From Anaerolineales bacterium (GTDB lineage: Bacteria > Chloroflexota > Anaerolineae > Anaerolineales > RBG-16-64-43), in NCBI GenBank assembly GCA_016928575.1, contig JAFGKK010000015.1, positions 44,498 through 108,497 of the forward strand: a DNA stretch of 64,000 nt. The letters are read 5' to 3'. Shown piece after piece: positions 9,017-17,583 of the stretch (its first letter is position 1; each line of letters opens with the position of its first letter). The position numbers and the translations under genes are program-made. Below the pieces are notes generated by a model. The model saw nothing but the letters and a program-made list of their open reading frames with translations, was not told where the DNA came from and made no database searches.

Positions 9017-9671
9017 CGTCATCAGGATTCTCATCGCCGACGACCATCCCGTCGTCCGCAACGGCCTGTGCAGCTTCCTGGGTACCTATCCCGACATCGA
9101 GATCGTGGCCGAGGCGGAGAACGGAGCGCGGGCCGTGGAACTGGCGCGGAAATTCGCGCCCGATGTCATCCTGATGGATCTGCTGATGCCTGAGATGAAC
9201 GGCGTGGCAGCCATCGACCGGATCATGGACGTCTGCCCCGCCGCCCGGATCCTTGTGCTGACCAGCTACCCCGACGATGAATATCTGTTTCCCGCCATGC
9301 AGGCCGGAGCGCAAGGATACCTGTTAAAGGATATGGAACCGGAGCAATTGGTCGGCGCGATCCGCGCCGCTTCGCTCGGCCAGGCCACGTTGCATCCGTC
9401 CGTCGCCGCCCGTCTGCTTAAGAAAAGCGGGGCGGAAGACGAACCGGCGGCCGACCTCAGCCCCCGCGAACTCGAGGTTCTACGGCTGATCGCCCGCGGA
9501 CGAAGCAACAAGGAAATCGCCGACGAGCTGACCCTGGCCGAGGGTACGGTCAAGAGTCACGTCAGCAACATCCTCTCCAAGCTGCACCTGGCGCACCGCA
9601 CCCAGGCGGCACTCTACGCCCTGAAAAAGAAACTCGCGTCACTCGAGGACGCCGGAAGCAATTCGAAATAA
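9009..9671 (+). CDS. NarL/FixJ-family response regulator
   Basis: A 220-residue two-domain regulator. The receiver domain spans residues 5-122, with acidic pocket Asp11-Asp12, phospho-acceptor Asp57 (ILMDLLMPEMNG), Thr85 and Lys107 (YLLKD). A LuxR-type helix-turn-helix lies at about 150-212 (LSPRELEVLRLIARGRSNKEIA). It starts 8 bases inside the upstream kinase gene. The phosphorylated form is expected to dimerise and bind DNA. Targets cannot be read from the sequence; the next gene, efp, has its own -10 box and need not be a target. Confidence 0.94.
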   Translation: MTDVIRILIADDHPVVRNGLCSFLGTYPDIEIVAEAENGARAVELARKFAPDVILMDLLMPEMNGVAAIDRIMDVCPAARILVLTSYPDDEYLFPAMQAGAQGYLLKDMEPEQLVGAIRAASLGQATLHPSVAARLLKKSGAEDEPAADLSPRELEVLRLIARGRSNKEIADELTLAEGTVKSHVSNILSKLHLAHRTQAALYALKKKLASLEDAGSNSK

Positions 9672-9697
9672 GCCGCGGATGCGCCTTCCGCATGCGG

Positions 9698-9703
9698 TAT
9701 AAT
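9698..9703 (+). promoter_or_regulatory. Consensus -10 box upstream of efp
   Basis: TATAAT in the context GCGGTATAATCCCGCC, 105 nt before the efp start. No good -35 is visible at 17 nt. The same TATAAT word recurs before other genes in the window. Confidence 0.55.
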
Positions 9704-9807
9704 CCCGCCGATCCTGATCCCTTCGGCCTCGCGGTTCCCCGCTCCCTTCTAGATGCGCGGCCTTGGGGCGACATCTTTCGAAACCGGACTAGAAAAGGCA
9801 TCAAGCA

Positions 9808-10365
9808 ATGATCGACGTCAACGACCTCCGCAAGGGTGTGACCTTCGAACTCGACGGCCGGCTGTTCAAGGTCCTCGAATACTCGCACAACAAACCCGGC
9901 CGCGGCAACGCCACCATCCGCACCAAAGTGCGCGATCTGCGTTCCGGCAACGTGCTGGAGAAAACCTTCCAATCCGGCGACCGCGTGCAGGATATCCGCC
10001 TCGACCACCACCAGGCGCAGTTCCTCTACAGCGACGGCCACCTGTTCCACTTCATGGACACGGAAAACTACGATCAGACCGCCATCGCCGCACCTGTGGT
10101 GGGGGAAAACTCCCCCTACCTCAAAGAAGGCCAGGAGGTCAAGCTGACCTTCCACGATTCCGAGCCGATCGACGTGGAGCTTCCGGCTTCGGTGGACCTT
10201 AGGATCGTCGAAGCCGAGATGGGGGTCAAGGGCGATACGGCCACCGGCGCGACCAAGAGCGTCAAGACCGAGACCGGACTCAAAGTCCTCGTCCCGTTGT
10301 TCGTTGAAAACGGTGACACGATCCGCGTTGATACCCGCACCGGACAGTATCTCACCCGCGCCTGA
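9808..10365 (+). CDS. efp: Elongation factor P
   Basis: A 185-residue EF-P with the three-domain layout: KOW-like N domain (1-62), OB domain II (65-125) and C-terminal domain III (130-185) ending in VDTRTGQYLTRA. It binds ribosomes stalled at polyproline and promotes peptide bond formation. The domain I loop reads KPGRGNA, so the tip residue is Arg32, where Escherichia coli has the beta-lysylated Lys34. Arg at this site is the modified residue in rhamnosylated EF-Ps of Pseudomonas, but no EarP-like gene is in the window. It precedes a Cys-rich ORF by 3 nt and probably shares its mRNA. Confidence 0.97.
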   Translation: MIDVNDLRKGVTFELDGRLFKVLEYSHNKPGRGNATIRTKVRDLRSGNVLEKTFQSGDRVQDIRLDHHQAQFLYSDGHLFHFMDTENYDQTAIAAPVVGENSPYLKEGQEVKLTFHDSEPIDVELPASVDLRIVEAEMGVKGDTATGATKSVKTETGLKVLVPLFVENGDTIRVDTRTGQYLTRA

Positions 10366-10368
10366 CCG

Positions 10369-10695
10369 ATGCTCACCCCTTACGGAAAAGAGTGCGGCTA
10401 CTACTATCAGGATTTTGGCCGCGGCCGGGCGACTCAGGAATGCCGGTTGCTGGTAGCTCAAAGCGATTGGAAACCCGAACTCTGCAGGGATTGTCCGGTC
10501 CCCGGCATCCTTTTAGCGAATGCCTGCCCCGAGATGGTCCTCCGCGGCGAGATTTCCCGGGGGATATTCGGCCGGGGCCGTCGGGTGAAGGTTGCTTCTT
10601 ATTGCCGCCGCACCCAGCGCTCCGGATTCGATCCCCACATCGGGTGCGGCGAATGCCACCGGGCCATCCGGGAGATTCGCAAGCCGTTGTCGTAA
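10369..10695 (+). CDS. Cysteine-rich small protein downstream of efp
   Basis: 108 residues with eight cysteines arranged as single C, single C, CRDC, single C, single C and CGEC (near residues 9, 25, 39-42, 53, 78 and 93-96), suggesting one or two zinc sites or an Fe-S site. No named domain is recognised. It starts 3 nt after the efp stop, so co-translation with EF-P is likely. A role with EF-P or the ribosome is a guess from position only. Confidence 0.7.
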   Translation: MLTPYGKECGYYYQDFGRGRATQECRLLVAQSDWKPELCRDCPVPGILLANACPEMVLRGEISRGIFGRGRRVKVASYCRRTQRSGFDPHIGCGECHRAIREIRKPLS

Positions 10696-10760
10696 TCCGC
10701 CTCCGACAATCGCCGCGGGTTTTCCGAAGCGCCGGTTTTTTTGAATTGCTCCTCGCCGAC

Positions 10761-10780
10761 TTTGCGCCTTTGCGGTGAAA
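10761..10780 (-). repeat. Short dispersed CCGC(C)AAGGCGCAAAG motif
   Basis: TTTGCGCCTTTGCGGTGAA on the plus strand. Its reverse complement resembles intergenic words at 14229-14262, 16321-16342 and 55952-55972. It lies in the gap before the HAD-DinB gene. Confidence 0.4.
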
Positions 10781-10798
10781 AGGGTTGAAGGTTCGGTC

Positions 10799-11995
10799 AT
10801 GATCTCCGCCATTCTGTTCGACCTGGACGATACCCTCCTCGAAAACGACATCGACCGGTTCCTGCCCGCCTACCTGCGTTTGTTGGGGAAATTCTTTTCC
10901 TCCCGGATCGATCCGGCGCGCTTGCAGGAGGCGCTCATGGCCGGAACCAAAGCCATGCTCGAAAACACCGATCCGGAAACCACGCTTCAGCGCGCTTTCG
11001 AAGCGGTCTTCTTTCCCCGGCTCGGCATGGAACGGGAACCGCTGGTTCACGAATTTGAGCGTTTCTATGCGGAGGGGTTCCCCTCCCTCCGGGCATTGAC
11101 CCGTCCGATGGAAGGCGCGGCCCGCGCGGTCGAACTCGCCTTCGGATTGCGGTGGAAGGTGGCGGTGGCCACCAATCCGGTGTTTCCGCTGGCGGCGGTC
11201 GAACACCGCCTGGCCTGGGCGGGATTCAATTCGCACGCCGGCGGTTTCGACCTTGTCCCTTCCTACGAGAGCATGCATTTCGCAAAACCGCGGCCCGAGT
11301 TCACGGCCGAGGTCCTCGGAAGAATCGCGGCGACGCCGTCCGAAACAGCCTTCATCGGCAACGATCCCGCGGAAGACCTGGCGCCGGCGCGCGCGTTGGG
11401 CCTGTCGACCTTCCGGGTGATCCGGGGCGCCGCTGCCGGCCCGCTTCCCGCCACGGGGGAAGGAACGATGAACCAACTCGCCGCCGGGCTTGAATCCGAC
11501 CATTGCGACGCGGCTTTTCTGCAATCCCCCGAACCCTCGCCCTGCGTCCTTCCAGCCCTGCTTGCCGGACACCTGGCCGCCGCATTGCACATCTTCGGCG
11601 AGAGCCGCTGGTCGTGCTGCCCGCTCGAGGAAGGCTGGGGGCCGGTGGAAATCGCCTGCCATTTGCGGGATGTGGAGCGTGAGATCACCCAGCCCCGTCT
11701 GCGGAAAATCCTCTCGGAAGAGAATCCGTTTCTTGCGCCCGTGGAATCCGATCCGTGGGCGGAAGAACGCCGTTACCGAAGCCAGGACGGCCCGCAGGCA
11801 TTGCGGGATTTCGCCGCGGCGCGCAAAGCGACGATCGCCCTTCTGCGCGACCTCCGTCCGGGGGATTGGCGGCGCGCGGCCCGTCACGCGCTTTTCGGAC
11901 CGACCACGCTTGCCGAGCAGATGCGCTTTTCCGCCCGCCACGATCTGCTGCACATCGAGCAACTGCAGGGCTCGCAGGCCGCGGCGGGAGGATGA
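10799..11995 (+). CDS. HAD-superfamily hydrolase fused to a DinB-like domain
   Basis: ATG 10799 is chosen over 10775 because the HAD motif I (FDLDDTLLEN) must be near the N-terminus and GAAGG precedes it. The protein has 398 residues. Residues 1-215 form a HAD phosphatase-like domain: motif I Asp8 and Asp10, motif II ATNP, motif III KPRPE, motif IV IGNDPAEDLAPA. Residues about 235-398 resemble a DinB/YfiT-like four-helix bundle, with HLRDVERE and a C-terminal HDLLHIEQL giving potential metal-binding histidines. DinB-like folds include thiol-dependent transferases and hydrolases. The substrates of either half are unknown; the fusion suggests linked steps. Confidence 0.78.
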   Translation: MISAILFDLDDTLLENDIDRFLPAYLRLLGKFFSSRIDPARLQEALMAGTKAMLENTDPETTLQRAFEAVFFPRLGMEREPLVHEFERFYAEGFPSLRALTRPMEGAARAVELAFGLRWKVAVATNPVFPLAAVEHRLAWAGFNSHAGGFDLVPSYESMHFAKPRPEFTAEVLGRIAATPSETAFIGNDPAEDLAPARALGLSTFRVIRGAAAGPLPATGEGTMNQLAAGLESDHCDAAFLQSPEPSPCVLPALLAGHLAAALHIFGESRWSCCPLEEGWGPVEIACHLRDVEREITQPRLRKILSEENPFLAPVESDPWAEERRYRSQDGPQALRDFAAARKATIALLRDLRPGDWRRAARHALFGPTTLAEQMRFSARHDLLHIEQLQGSQAAAGG

Positions 11996-12133
11996 TTTAT
12001 CGAAGGCAACCCGTCCGAGGCTTTCCTGCGCCGAGACGCCGGCGGCGGATGCGGATCGACGCCTTCCCGCGTCCCTCCATCACCGATCCCTCGCCTCCGG
12101 TAGAACGCCGCGGCCCGGGTTGACGGAATCCGA

Positions 12134-12162
12134 TTGCCGACCGGTTGGTACGGATTTATAAT
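12134..12162 (+). promoter_or_regulatory. Sigma-70-type promoter of the VWA-FHA gene
   Basis: TTGCCG (12134-12139), a 17-nt spacer, then TATAAT (12157-12162). A second TATAAT is at 12194-12199 without a -35. The start codon is at 12250 with GGAGGAGAC just before it. Confidence 0.65.
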
Positions 12163-12249
12163 GCAACTCATCTCAGGGGGATTCCGCCCGGAGTATAATC
12201 TCTCCCGTAGCGGCTTCTCTCCCAAACGATATGAATAAATGGAGGAGAC

Positions 12250-14184
12250 ATGCTCCCCTTCCGGCGGATCTTCCCCCGTCCCCTCTGCGGGTGCCTTCTG
12301 CTTGCCTTGATCGGATTGCTGCTGCGAACCGGTCCCGTCCATTCGCAGGCAGTCGCCTCAACCCTGCGGATCGTCAGGGTCGATTCGAGCGCCTTCCCGG
12401 AAGTGAAAGTTCAAATTCTGGTGCTGGGGCCGGGCGGCATCGAAGCCGCCGCCCCGACCGCCGAGAGCCTCGCGCTTTCGGAGAACAACGTTTCGGTGGA
12501 ATACGGGATCGAGAAGCAGGAAACGGGGGCGGAGATCGGGTTCATCCTGGACACCGGCTTGGGCCTCTACCGGACCGGCGCGGGCGGGGGCACCGTGCTC
12601 CAGGAGATGAAGGACGCCGTCGTTGAACTCACCCAGGACCCCTTGCTCCTTACCGGGAAGGATGTCTTCTACGTCATTTCTCAACAGCCCGGCGGCCCCC
12701 AGGCGCTGGTCAGTCCGGAAACACAAGCCACGCAAATTCCCAACATCCTCAATCAATACAATCCCGCCATCACCTATCACCTCGCGTATCCGCTGGAAGG
12801 CGTAAGTGCGCTCTTGGATTCGTTCCTGGACGAAGCTTCGCAGGGCGCTGGCAAGGCGCAGGCGATCGTCGTCCTTTCCAGCGAGTTCCATGTGGACAGG
12901 AAATATCCGCTTTCCAGCGTCGTCCAGAAAGCCGTTCTCATGGGCGTGCCCGTGCACACCATACAGGTTCGGTTCGCCGAAACGGAGCAGGAGGACCTCA
13001 AACAGCTGGCCGAGCAGACCGGGGGGCGGTATTTCTATTACACCGCGGAAGGCGCGGCGAGCATCGCCGGCTTGAAGCCGCAGCTCACGGGTCTGCGGAC
13101 CCAGTATGTGCTCACCTACCGCTCGCCGAACGCGGAAAGCGGAACCCGGGTGGTTGCGGTCGGCTTGAAATACGGGCAGGGGCAAAAACCCGTCCTGGCC
13201 CAGTACGATATCGAGGTGGAGCCGCCGGTAGCCGTTATTCGATCGCCGGGCGACGAACAGACCATTTCCCCGGAGTCCTACCGGCCGACAGAGGATACAC
13301 AGGCTACGCCCGTCACCGGGATCGTCGTCACCGCATCGGTCTCCTGGCCCGACAGCTATCCGCGAAAAATCCTGCGGGCCACGCTTCTGGTGAACAACAC
13401 GCCGCAGACGGTGCTGGATGAGCCTTCCGAAGAATTGACCTTTGTTTGGAATCCGACCGAGGAGTACCTCGACGGCCCGGCCACCCTGCAGGTTCAAATC
13501 GAGGACGAGTTGGGGTTGTTCGGTCTCAGCGATCAAATCGTCGTGCGGATCGAAGCCTCCTCCGCCGGAGGATTCAACCTCTGCCCGCCCGGCAGCGATT
13601 CGCCGCTGTGCAGCCTCTCCCTGGGAGGCGTGCTGCCGTACCTCTCGTTGGTGATCGCGCTGGCTGCGCTGGTTCTGGTGATCGTGTTCCGCAAGCCGAT
13701 CGCGGGGACGGCCCAGCAGGCGGTCGGCGCGGCGACGGAATTCATCCAAGAAGTGGGGGAGACCCTGCGCTTCAAGAGCCGGCCCGGCGCCTCGAAAGCC
13801 ATGCTCGTCGATCTGGATGGCAACACCGGCACGGGGCGCTCCTCCTTCGAACTGTACGGCACCACTTCGATCGGCCGCTCGAAGAAGAACGCGGACCTGG
13901 TGTTCCAGGCCAATCAGCCCGACAGCCCGATCAGCCGCCTGCATTGCACGATCCTCGAGGAGGACGGGGCCTACTTCCTGCGCGACGACCAAAGCGCTAA
14001 CGGCACCTACCTGAACGGGGTGCGCCTGGTGCCGATGGACCGCAATCCGCTGAAGGACGGGGATGAAATCCAGCTCGCCAATCCGGAGCGAAGCGGGGTC
14101 CGCCTGCAATTCCGCGGGCAGGGCGGCGGGGGATTCGGGGGCGGGGCGGATACCGAATCCACCAACCGGATGAGCCGGGAATAA
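12250..14184 (+). CDS. Secreted VWA-like domain protein with cytoplasmic FHA domain
   Basis: 644 residues. A signal peptide is at 1-34 (VHSQA end). A VWA-like fold spans about 40-330, beginning with IGFILDTG at about 95-102, where the usual MIDAS DxSxS is replaced by DTGLG, so metal binding is doubtful. A beta-rich, Ig-like region spans about 330-440. One transmembrane helix is at about 457-480. A cytoplasmic FHA domain at about 535-620 carries TSIGRS, SRLHC and SANGTYLNG, the phosphothreonine-binding residues. The tail is Gly-rich. A Ser/Thr phosphatase gene follows on the same strand, so the protein may read phosphorylation inside the cell and couple it to an outside domain. Confidence 0.82.
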   Translation: MLPFRRIFPRPLCGCLLLALIGLLLRTGPVHSQAVASTLRIVRVDSSAFPEVKVQILVLGPGGIEAAAPTAESLALSENNVSVEYGIEKQETGAEIGFILDTGLGLYRTGAGGGTVLQEMKDAVVELTQDPLLLTGKDVFYVISQQPGGPQALVSPETQATQIPNILNQYNPAITYHLAYPLEGVSALLDSFLDEASQGAGKAQAIVVLSSEFHVDRKYPLSSVVQKAVLMGVPVHTIQVRFAETEQEDLKQLAEQTGGRYFYYTAEGAASIAGLKPQLTGLRTQYVLTYRSPNAESGTRVVAVGLKYGQGQKPVLAQYDIEVEPPVAVIRSPGDEQTISPESYRPTEDTQATPVTGIVVTASVSWPDSYPRKILRATLLVNNTPQTVLDEPSEELTFVWNPTEEYLDGPATLQVQIEDELGLFGLSDQIVVRIEASSAGGFNLCPPGSDSPLCSLSLGGVLPYLSLVIALAALVLVIVFRKPIAGTAQQAVGAATEFIQEVGETLRFKSRPGASKAMLVDLDGNTGTGRSSFELYGTTSIGRSKKNADLVFQANQPDSPISRLHCTILEEDGAYFLRDDQSANGTYLNGVRLVPMDRNPLKDGDEIQLANPERSGVRLQFRGQGGGGFGGGADTESTNRMSRE

Positions 14185-14228
14185 TCGGCTTCTGCTTCGC
14201 TTTGATGGAGGAGACCAACCGTTTCGAA

Positions 14229-14262
14229 CCGCCAAGACGGTGAGGACGCAAAGAGATTTTTA
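14229..14262 (+). repeat. Short dispersed CCGCCAAG...CTTTGCG motif
   Basis: CCGCCAAGACGGTGAGGACG followed by CAAAGAG and then CTTTGCGCC, a partial inverted arrangement. It occupies the 173-nt gap before the PP2C gene. Related words occur at 10761, 16321 and 55952. Confidence 0.4.
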
Positions 14263-14357
14263 CCTTTGCGCCGGGCGATTGGACGGCAAAGGCGTTTTCT
14301 CGGGATGGTTTTTTCTCGGCCTGCACGCGCAGGGACAATCGACCACAGGAAAATCCC

Positions 14358-16091
14358 ATGGGAGAATCCACCGCTTCACAATCCACCTCCAAACGCGGCC
14401 GGCGCGCCATCCGGATCGGCATGGACCAGAACATCGGCGCCTCGCCGAAACGGCGCTCGATGGAGGATGCCTCCTTCGCCGAAGAGCTGCGCACCGCCGG
14501 CGGTGCGGATCTTGCTTTGGCGGTGGTGGCCGACGGGATCGGCGGCGCATCCTCGGGCGAGCGGGCCTCCAATCTGACGGTGGAGACCATCGTCGATTCC
14601 GTGCGCGGTTCCTTGGGCGAGGATTTCCCAAGGATCCTCGAGACGGCGATGGAACAAGCCAACCGCGCGGTGTATGAAGAGGCCCAGCAAGACGAAAACA
14701 AGCGCGACATGGGATCCACCGCCGTGGCGGTGATCGTCCACAAAGACCGGATGTACCTCGCCTCCGTGGGCGACAGCCGCGCTTATCTGATCCGCGAAAA
14801 CGAGGTCATCCAGCTGACGACGGATCATAACTGGGGGGAGGAGATGATCCGCATGGGCAAGCTGCGTCCGCAGGAGGCGGGGCGCAACCCGCGCGCCGCC
14901 CTGCTGGTGCGTTCGATCGGGAACGAACCGGACGTGCAGGCCGACCTTGGCGTGTATTGGAACGCGCGCGAGGACGAATCCTCCGCCCGCGCGCGGCAGG
15001 GAACGCCGCTTAAGCCGGGCGACCACATCCTTTTGTGCAGCGACGGGTTGATCAAGGAACGGCCGGACGGCCGCGGGCATTTCGTCGAGACGACGGAGAT
15101 TCCGCCGATCGTTTCCCGCAATCCCCCGCTCCAGGCGGCCCGCACCCTGGTGAGCAAGGCGATGGGGCGCAACGCCAACGACAACGTTTCGGCGGTCGTT
15201 CTGGAAAAGCCGGCCGGCTCCGCCGCCGCGGGCAAGGCTTGTATCCGCTGGGCGTTGACACTCGCGTTGCTCTCGGGCCTGGCTTTTGCGGGCGCCGCGT
15301 TATTGCCGCCCCTGCTTCGATCCAAACCCGAGACACCCGTGCCGCCGAAGGATTCGATCCTGATCGGGGCGGTTATGGGAGAGGCGCTGTACAAGGAATC
15401 CGGCCAGGTGCCGTCAGCCTTGGCGTCGGGGTCCTCAATGGCGGTGAAATCCGGGGCAGCCCTGCAAACCCTCGAAGGAACCGTCCAATTCACCCTTCCG
15501 GATTCTTCTCGGGTTTACCTCGACCGGTTCTCCGAGGTTTCGCTAACCCGACTGGCGGACCCGCGGAACGGATCGCAAAACACCATTCTGACCCTCAAAC
15601 AAGGCCGCCTGCTGATCGTCGCTTCTCCGCCTTCCGATTTTTCTCCTTCGGTGATCGCGCCTGAGAACCTGCGCGCACAGGTGTCCGGCACGGTGATGGG
15701 GGTGGCGTACGATTCAGGAAAAGCCCGCCTGGAGATGGACTGCCTGGAAGGCGTCTGCCTGATCGCGAACGGCGGCGAAGTCCTCCAGCTGACCGGCGGC
15801 GAGCGTTCCTGGGCGGATAAAAAAAACCTCGGCCCGATCGAGGGCGCGCGCTACGAGCTATGGATTGCGCTCGGCGGCGGGGATCCGGCGTGGGTGATGC
15901 CGACTGCGACGCCGACAGCGACCGCTACCGATACGCCGACCGCATCGAAGACCTATGTGCCGATCCGCACAACGGAGCCGCCGCCGCCCGGGCCGCAGCA
16001 GCCCAGCGCGACGACGGAACCTCCGACGGCGGAACCGACGACGGCGGAAGCTCCGCCGTCAGAGCCGCCAACTTCGGAACCGACGGCGTAG
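14358..16091 (+). CDS. PP2C-family Ser/Thr phosphatase fused to FecR domain
   Basis: 577 residues. A PP2C domain spans about 18-285 with metal-binding Asp59-Gly60 (VVADGIGG), GDSRAYL at about 139, the late Asp in CSDGL at about 228 and NDNVSAVV at about 273. A transmembrane helix is at 296-320. The outside part holds a FecR-type domain at about 395-475 (GAALQTLEGTVQFTLPDSS and a following beta-rich run) and ends in a Thr/Pro/Glu-rich tail from about 515. It dephosphorylates Ser/Thr phosphoproteins in the cytoplasm. The FecR part normally senses or transmits envelope signals. With the FHA protein upstream it forms a plausible phosphosignalling pair, although no kinase is adjacent. Confidence 0.9.
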   Translation: MGESTASQSTSKRGRRAIRIGMDQNIGASPKRRSMEDASFAEELRTAGGADLALAVVADGIGGASSGERASNLTVETIVDSVRGSLGEDFPRILETAMEQANRAVYEEAQQDENKRDMGSTAVAVIVHKDRMYLASVGDSRAYLIRENEVIQLTTDHNWGEEMIRMGKLRPQEAGRNPRAALLVRSIGNEPDVQADLGVYWNAREDESSARARQGTPLKPGDHILLCSDGLIKERPDGRGHFVETTEIPPIVSRNPPLQAARTLVSKAMGRNANDNVSAVVLEKPAGSAAAGKACIRWALTLALLSGLAFAGAALLPPLLRSKPETPVPPKDSILIGAVMGEALYKESGQVPSALASGSSMAVKSGAALQTLEGTVQFTLPDSSRVYLDRFSEVSLTRLADPRNGSQNTILTLKQGRLLIVASPPSDFSPSVIAPENLRAQVSGTVMGVAYDSGKARLEMDCLEGVCLIANGGEVLQLTGGERSWADKKNLGPIEGARYELWIALGGGDPAWVMPTATPTATATDTPTASKTYVPIRTTEPPPPGPQQPSATTEPPTAEPTTAEAPPSEPPTSEPTA

Positions 16092-16119
16092 CCATCTACG
16101 AAAGATCCCCAAGGATGAC

Positions 16120-16200
16120 GTCGTTGCGAGCATTGCCAGCGGCATCTGTTTTTGCCGGCACGACGAAGCAATCTCATTCCCATGGGAAGGGGATCGCTTT
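16120..16200. repeat. Dispersed CGTTGCGAG...GAAGCAATCTC-type motif
   Basis: Within the 283-nt gap between convergent genes, GACGTCGTTGCGAG is followed about 35 nt later by ACGAAGCAATCTCATTCC. These paired words resemble short intergenic repeats (TTGCGAG with GAAGCAATCTC) found in many bacterial genomes. Only one copy is visible here. A CCGCCAAGGCACAAAG-like word (minus strand) follows at 16321-16342. Confidence 0.35.
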
Positions 16201-16374
16201 CCTCCCGGAGCCGTAGTACTTCTCCTCGACGGACGATTGTGAAATCTTGAACCGCCGATTAATGGCCGTGCGGGGAGTACTCGTCACAAAAATAATACGC
16301 TATCAAAACTGCCTATGGTTATTCTTTGTGCCTTGGCGGGAAGCGAGGCGCGAATTCTGTACTCGAGAAAAAAT

Positions 16375-16941
16375 TTACACTCTCATCCGTTTGCTGAACT
16401 CCGCGAATCCCTTGTCCCGGCTCCCCCCAAAAACCGCCTGCATCCCCGCCCGCTCGGCGCCCTGGATGTTGGCTTTGGAATCGTCCAGAAATAAACACCT
16501 GCCCGGATCCACGCCCAGGCGATCCGCCGCCCGCAGATAGATTTCCTTTTCCGGCTTGCGCAAACCCTCCGCACCCGAAGAAAGGACGGCATCGAATTGT
16601 TCCGAGAAATTAAATTTGGCGTCGAAATACGGAAAGGTCAACCGCGTTCCATTGTTGATGATTCCCAATTTACATTTTTTCCGCAAAGCCGGCAGCAAAT
16701 TCCACAGCGGCGGATAGGCTTCATATTTTTCAGGTATTCTTGCAAGAATTTTCTGAAATTCCACTTCCCCGATTCCGAAACGCACCCGCACAGACGTTCG
16801 GAACGCGTTGTCGTCCGTCACCCCGCCGATCATATCGTCCACCGCGTCGACGGCTTTCTCCCCCGGCCAATCCTTCCGCAGGAACAAAAGCACGCCCATG
16901 AGATCGAAGAGGACGGCGTGTGGCGCGGAGCAGCCGGTCAA
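16375..16941 (-). CDS. HAD-superfamily hydrolase (subfamily IA)
   Basis: 188 residues with HAD motifs in order: VLFDLMGVLLF at 9-19 (the nucleophile Asp is present, but the usual second Asp is Gly, as in some non-phosphatase or altered HADs), motif II INNGT at about 95, motif III KPEKEIY at about 133 and motif IV FLDDSKANI at about 151. A helical cap lies between motifs I and II. The start codon overlaps the stop of the upstream gene by ATGA (16938-16941). Substrate unknown. Loss of the second catalytic Asp weakens a phosphatase call. Confidence 0.82.
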   Translation of the reverse strand: MTGCSAPHAVLFDLMGVLLFLRKDWPGEKAVDAVDDMIGGVTDDNAFRTSVRVRFGIGEVEFQKILARIPEKYEAYPPLWNLLPALRKKCKLGIINNGTRLTFPYFDAKFNFSEQFDAVLSSGAEGLRKPEKEIYLRAADRLGVDPGRCLFLDDSKANIQGAERAGMQAVFGGSRDKGFAEFSKRMRV

Positions 16942-17444
16942 CTCCGTCCTCCGCAGCCCGGGATTTTCAGATTTATGGCATGCTCATACAAAGCCGAATT
17001 CGCCGTCGCGAAGACCAGGGAATCCCCTTCCGCCAAATATGATTCCGGCTTGAGGATTTCCATTTGTTCCCAGAAGCGCTCCAGCAGGCCGTGCCGGGCG
17101 ACGTCCGCGGCGTAGTAGCGCAGGCGGAAGCCGGTGTAGTTAACGAAAACCTCGAGGGGATCGATTTTGCGCGGTGAGGGAAAGATGTACCACTCGTCGA
17201 ACCCGGCACGCGGGAGCTCAGCCGCCCGGGCGATCCGCGGGCTATACGCCACGCCCGCCCGCAACGACCATCCCCGTTCCGTTTCTCCGCCGGAGGGAAC
17301 GAACGGTCCGCCGTCGAAGGATGTTACCGCCGCATATTTTCCGCGGACGATGTGCGGAACGGTCGATATCAACTCGCTCAGGAGCCGGGATTCCCAGACG
17401 ATCCATCGGTATTGGCCCCGGCTTCCGGTGAAGATCGACGACAC
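16938..17444 (-). CDS. Conserved-looking protein of unknown function
   Basis: 168 residues from GTG 17444, preceded by AAGGAGCG at a suitable distance and by TATAAT at 17486-17491. There are no membrane helices or signal peptide. The sequence is rich in aromatic residues (VNYTGFRLRYY, FDEWYIFPSP) and looks like a compact alpha/beta cytoplasmic protein. It is translationally coupled to the downstream HAD hydrolase, so they may act on the same substrate. I do not recognise the family. Confidence 0.7.
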   Translation of the reverse strand: MSSIFTGSRGQYRWIVWESRLLSELISTVPHIVRGKYAAVTSFDGGPFVPSGGETERGWSLRAGVAYSPRIARAAELPRAGFDEWYIFPSPRKIDPLEVFVNYTGFRLRYYAADVARHGLLERFWEQMEILKPESYLAEGDSLVFATANSALYEHAINLKIPGCGGRS

Positions 17445-17485
17445 CGCTTCGGCGCTCCTTCTCCGGGCTTCTTCCGCTTTCCCGG

Positions 17486-17491
17486 ATTATA
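17486..17491 (-). promoter_or_regulatory. -10 box for the unknown/HAD operon
   Basis: TATAAT on the minus strand (ATTATA at 17486-17491), 41 nt upstream of GTG 17444. No clear -35. Confidence 0.45.
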
Positions 17492-17583
17492 CGCCCCGCC
17501 GCGATCTTCGCCCGTCTGGGTGGTCCAGACAATCTTCCGGTCTGCGATCCGTTCCCGCCCCTTCGCTCGTTGATCCGCGGTCA

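Noticed and set aside
12358..14235. 625-codon minus-strand ORF opposite the VWA-FHA gene
   Set aside because: Shadow of the plus-strand gene, which has a signal peptide, an FHA domain and a promoter. The antisense product has no recognisable fold.
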